5,446 nucleotides of DNA from NCBI GenBank assembly GCA_002254975.1, contig NJEB01000050.1:1-5446 (forward strand), read 5' to 3'. Position 1 is the first letter of the stretch, and every line of letters begins with the position of its first letter. The notes below the pieces were generated by a model. It was not told the origin of the DNA. It saw only the letters and a list, made by a program, of their open reading frames with translations, and ran no database searches. Both the position numbers and the translations under genes were made by a program. Shown here one piece after another: positions 4,698-5,446 of the stretch. This DNA comes from Candidatus Hecatellales archaeon ex4484_218. Lineage in GTDB: Archaea > Thermoproteota > Bathyarchaeia > Hecatellales > Hecatellaceae.

Positions 4698-5446
4698 TTA
4701 AATAACATTTTCCTCTATTTTTGAACGTTTAATCATGGTTAAACTTGGTTTTTCCTTTTTCTTAGATGAATATTCATCCAAGTATTCTTTAAAATCAAAA
4801 ATTTTTATTGGAACTGCAAAATGGATTTTTGGTTGAGATACTAGTAAAGCTTCACCTACATCCAACATTTTTAATTCCGTGTCGGAATATTCAAGATAAG
4901 GTGTATTTTCTGAAAGATATTTTCGGTCCTCTTTTAAAGTTGTTTTCAAAATTATTTTTGTCCATAATTCTGCAAAAACATCTTTGTTTATTCCTGAAGG
5001 TCTAGGTGTAACTGCATTTAATCCAACCCTATATTTTCTATAGGTTAAAGCTATATCTGAAAAAACAGTATTTTTTTCTGAAAGAAATTTATGAGCTTCC
5101 TCCAAAGTTATAAGAAGGTAAGGTAATCTTTTCCAAGCATCAAAATTTTTACGCCAAAGTTCACGGTAATATTCAACAACCTTTTTTGCAACCCAGCAAA
5201 CAACCTGTTTTTGGGTTTCCTCTCTTAAACCTGAAATATCAACTAAAACAGTTTTTCCAGAAGCTAAATTTTCAATAACAGAATAGGTAAAATCATATTC
5301 AACATCAACAAAAATTTTTTCGTTTAAACTTGAAATTTTTCTAAGAAAAGCTTCAACAACACCTTTTTGTTTTGTTGGAGCTAAATTTGTAACACCTTCA
5401 ACATCCTCAACCTTATACGTGTTAACAACTTTAGTTATCCAATCTG
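4698..5446 (-). CDS. HerA/DUF87-family ATPase, C-terminal part (N-terminus beyond right edge)
   Basis: The frame is open from the right edge to TAA 4700-4698, 248 visible residues. It matches the C-terminal half of HerA-type P-loop ATPases: hexameric DNA translocases of the FtsK/HerA superfamily that in archaea usually work with the NurA nuclease in DNA end resection. Seen, counting from the first complete codon: SGKTVLVDISGLREET (62-77), the strand before the helical insertion; Walker B LLITLEEAHKFLSE (110-123) with E115 and E116; ALTYRKYRVGLNAVTPRPSG (132-151), the HerA helix and strand normally ending SQRPS; and DVGEALLVSQPKIHFA near the end. Walker A and the N-terminal HAS-barrel are outside the window. 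A TTG at 5105 within Walker B is not the start. Thr146-Pro147 replaces the usual Ser-Gln before Arg-Pro. A relative outside the NurA-linked group is possible. No NurA is visible in this window. Confidence 0.82.
   Translation of the reverse strand, partial: DWITKVVNTYKVEDVEGVTNLAPTKQKGVVEAFLRKISSLNEKIFVDVEYDFTYSVIENLASGKTVLVDISGLREETQKQVVCWVAKKVVEYYRELWRKNFDAWKRLPYLLITLEEAHKFLSEKNTVFSDIALTYRKYRVGLNAVTPRPSGINKDVFAELWTKIILKTTLKEDRKYLSENTPYLEYSDTELKMLDVGEALLVSQPKIHFAVPIKIFDFKEYLDEYSSKKKEKPSLTMIKRSKIEENVI

Noticed and set aside
4808..5005. 65-residue plus-strand frame
   Set aside because: It is antisense to the conserved HerA ATPase segment.
4698..5105. A separate 135-residue gene starting at TTG 5105
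   Set aside because: The frame continues without a stop to the right edge and the upstream residues complete the HerA fold (Walker B begins upstream of the TTG), so this is an internal codon.

Overview
The window is AT-rich (roughly two thirds A+T by eye) and archaeal. The evidence is an O-phosphoseryl-tRNA synthetase (SepRS), an archaeal/eukaryotic-type wyosine-pathway radical SAM enzyme (Taw1/TYW1), an archaeal translin-family protein and a HerA-type ATPase. SepRS is known mainly from methanogens, Archaeoglobi and relatives, and also from some uncultured archaeal lineages. I cannot place the organism more closely from this sequence. TTG start codons are frequent, and TAA, TAG and TGA all serve as ordinary stops.

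Layout. 1-3004 (minus strand): a tightly packed cluster read taw1 -> translin -> sepS, with gaps of 12 and 14 nt and no terminator between genes, so almost certainly one operon. All three products act on RNA, and two act on tRNA. SepS runs off the left edge, so its C-terminal anticodon-binding part is not seen. 3005-3246: an intergenic region with a near-symmetric TATA element that could serve taw1 leftward and a rightward transcript. It also holds a 24-codon ORF with a good ribosome binding site and a short palindrome. 3247-3984 (plus): a complete serine alpha/beta hydrolase. 3985-4697: a scarred stretch with an EamA-type membrane protein (minus, 4070-4411) that has lost its first membrane segment. 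It abuts an unrecognised plus-strand reading frame, 4434-4613, that ends in a clean stop but has no start, so it looks like the tail of a broken gene. 4698-5446 (minus): the C-terminal 248 residues of a HerA/DUF87 ATPase whose Walker A region lies beyond the right edge.

The most interesting item is the SepRS. Its length, N-terminal region, HMT motif, motif 3 and post-catalytic region are those of SepRS. Several positions around the amino-acid pocket, however, differ from the canonical enzyme as I remember it. Motif 2 reads SIGPKYRREQ, of which IGPxYRxE is reminiscent of PylRS. One of the two phosphate-binding serines appears to be Val230, and the usual ATFG before YSP is GDQG. It could be a divergent SepRS or a paralogue with altered amino-acid specificity. 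The other main points are the RNA-themed operon, a translin that keeps the TRAX nuclease residues, and the gene wreckage at 3985-4697.
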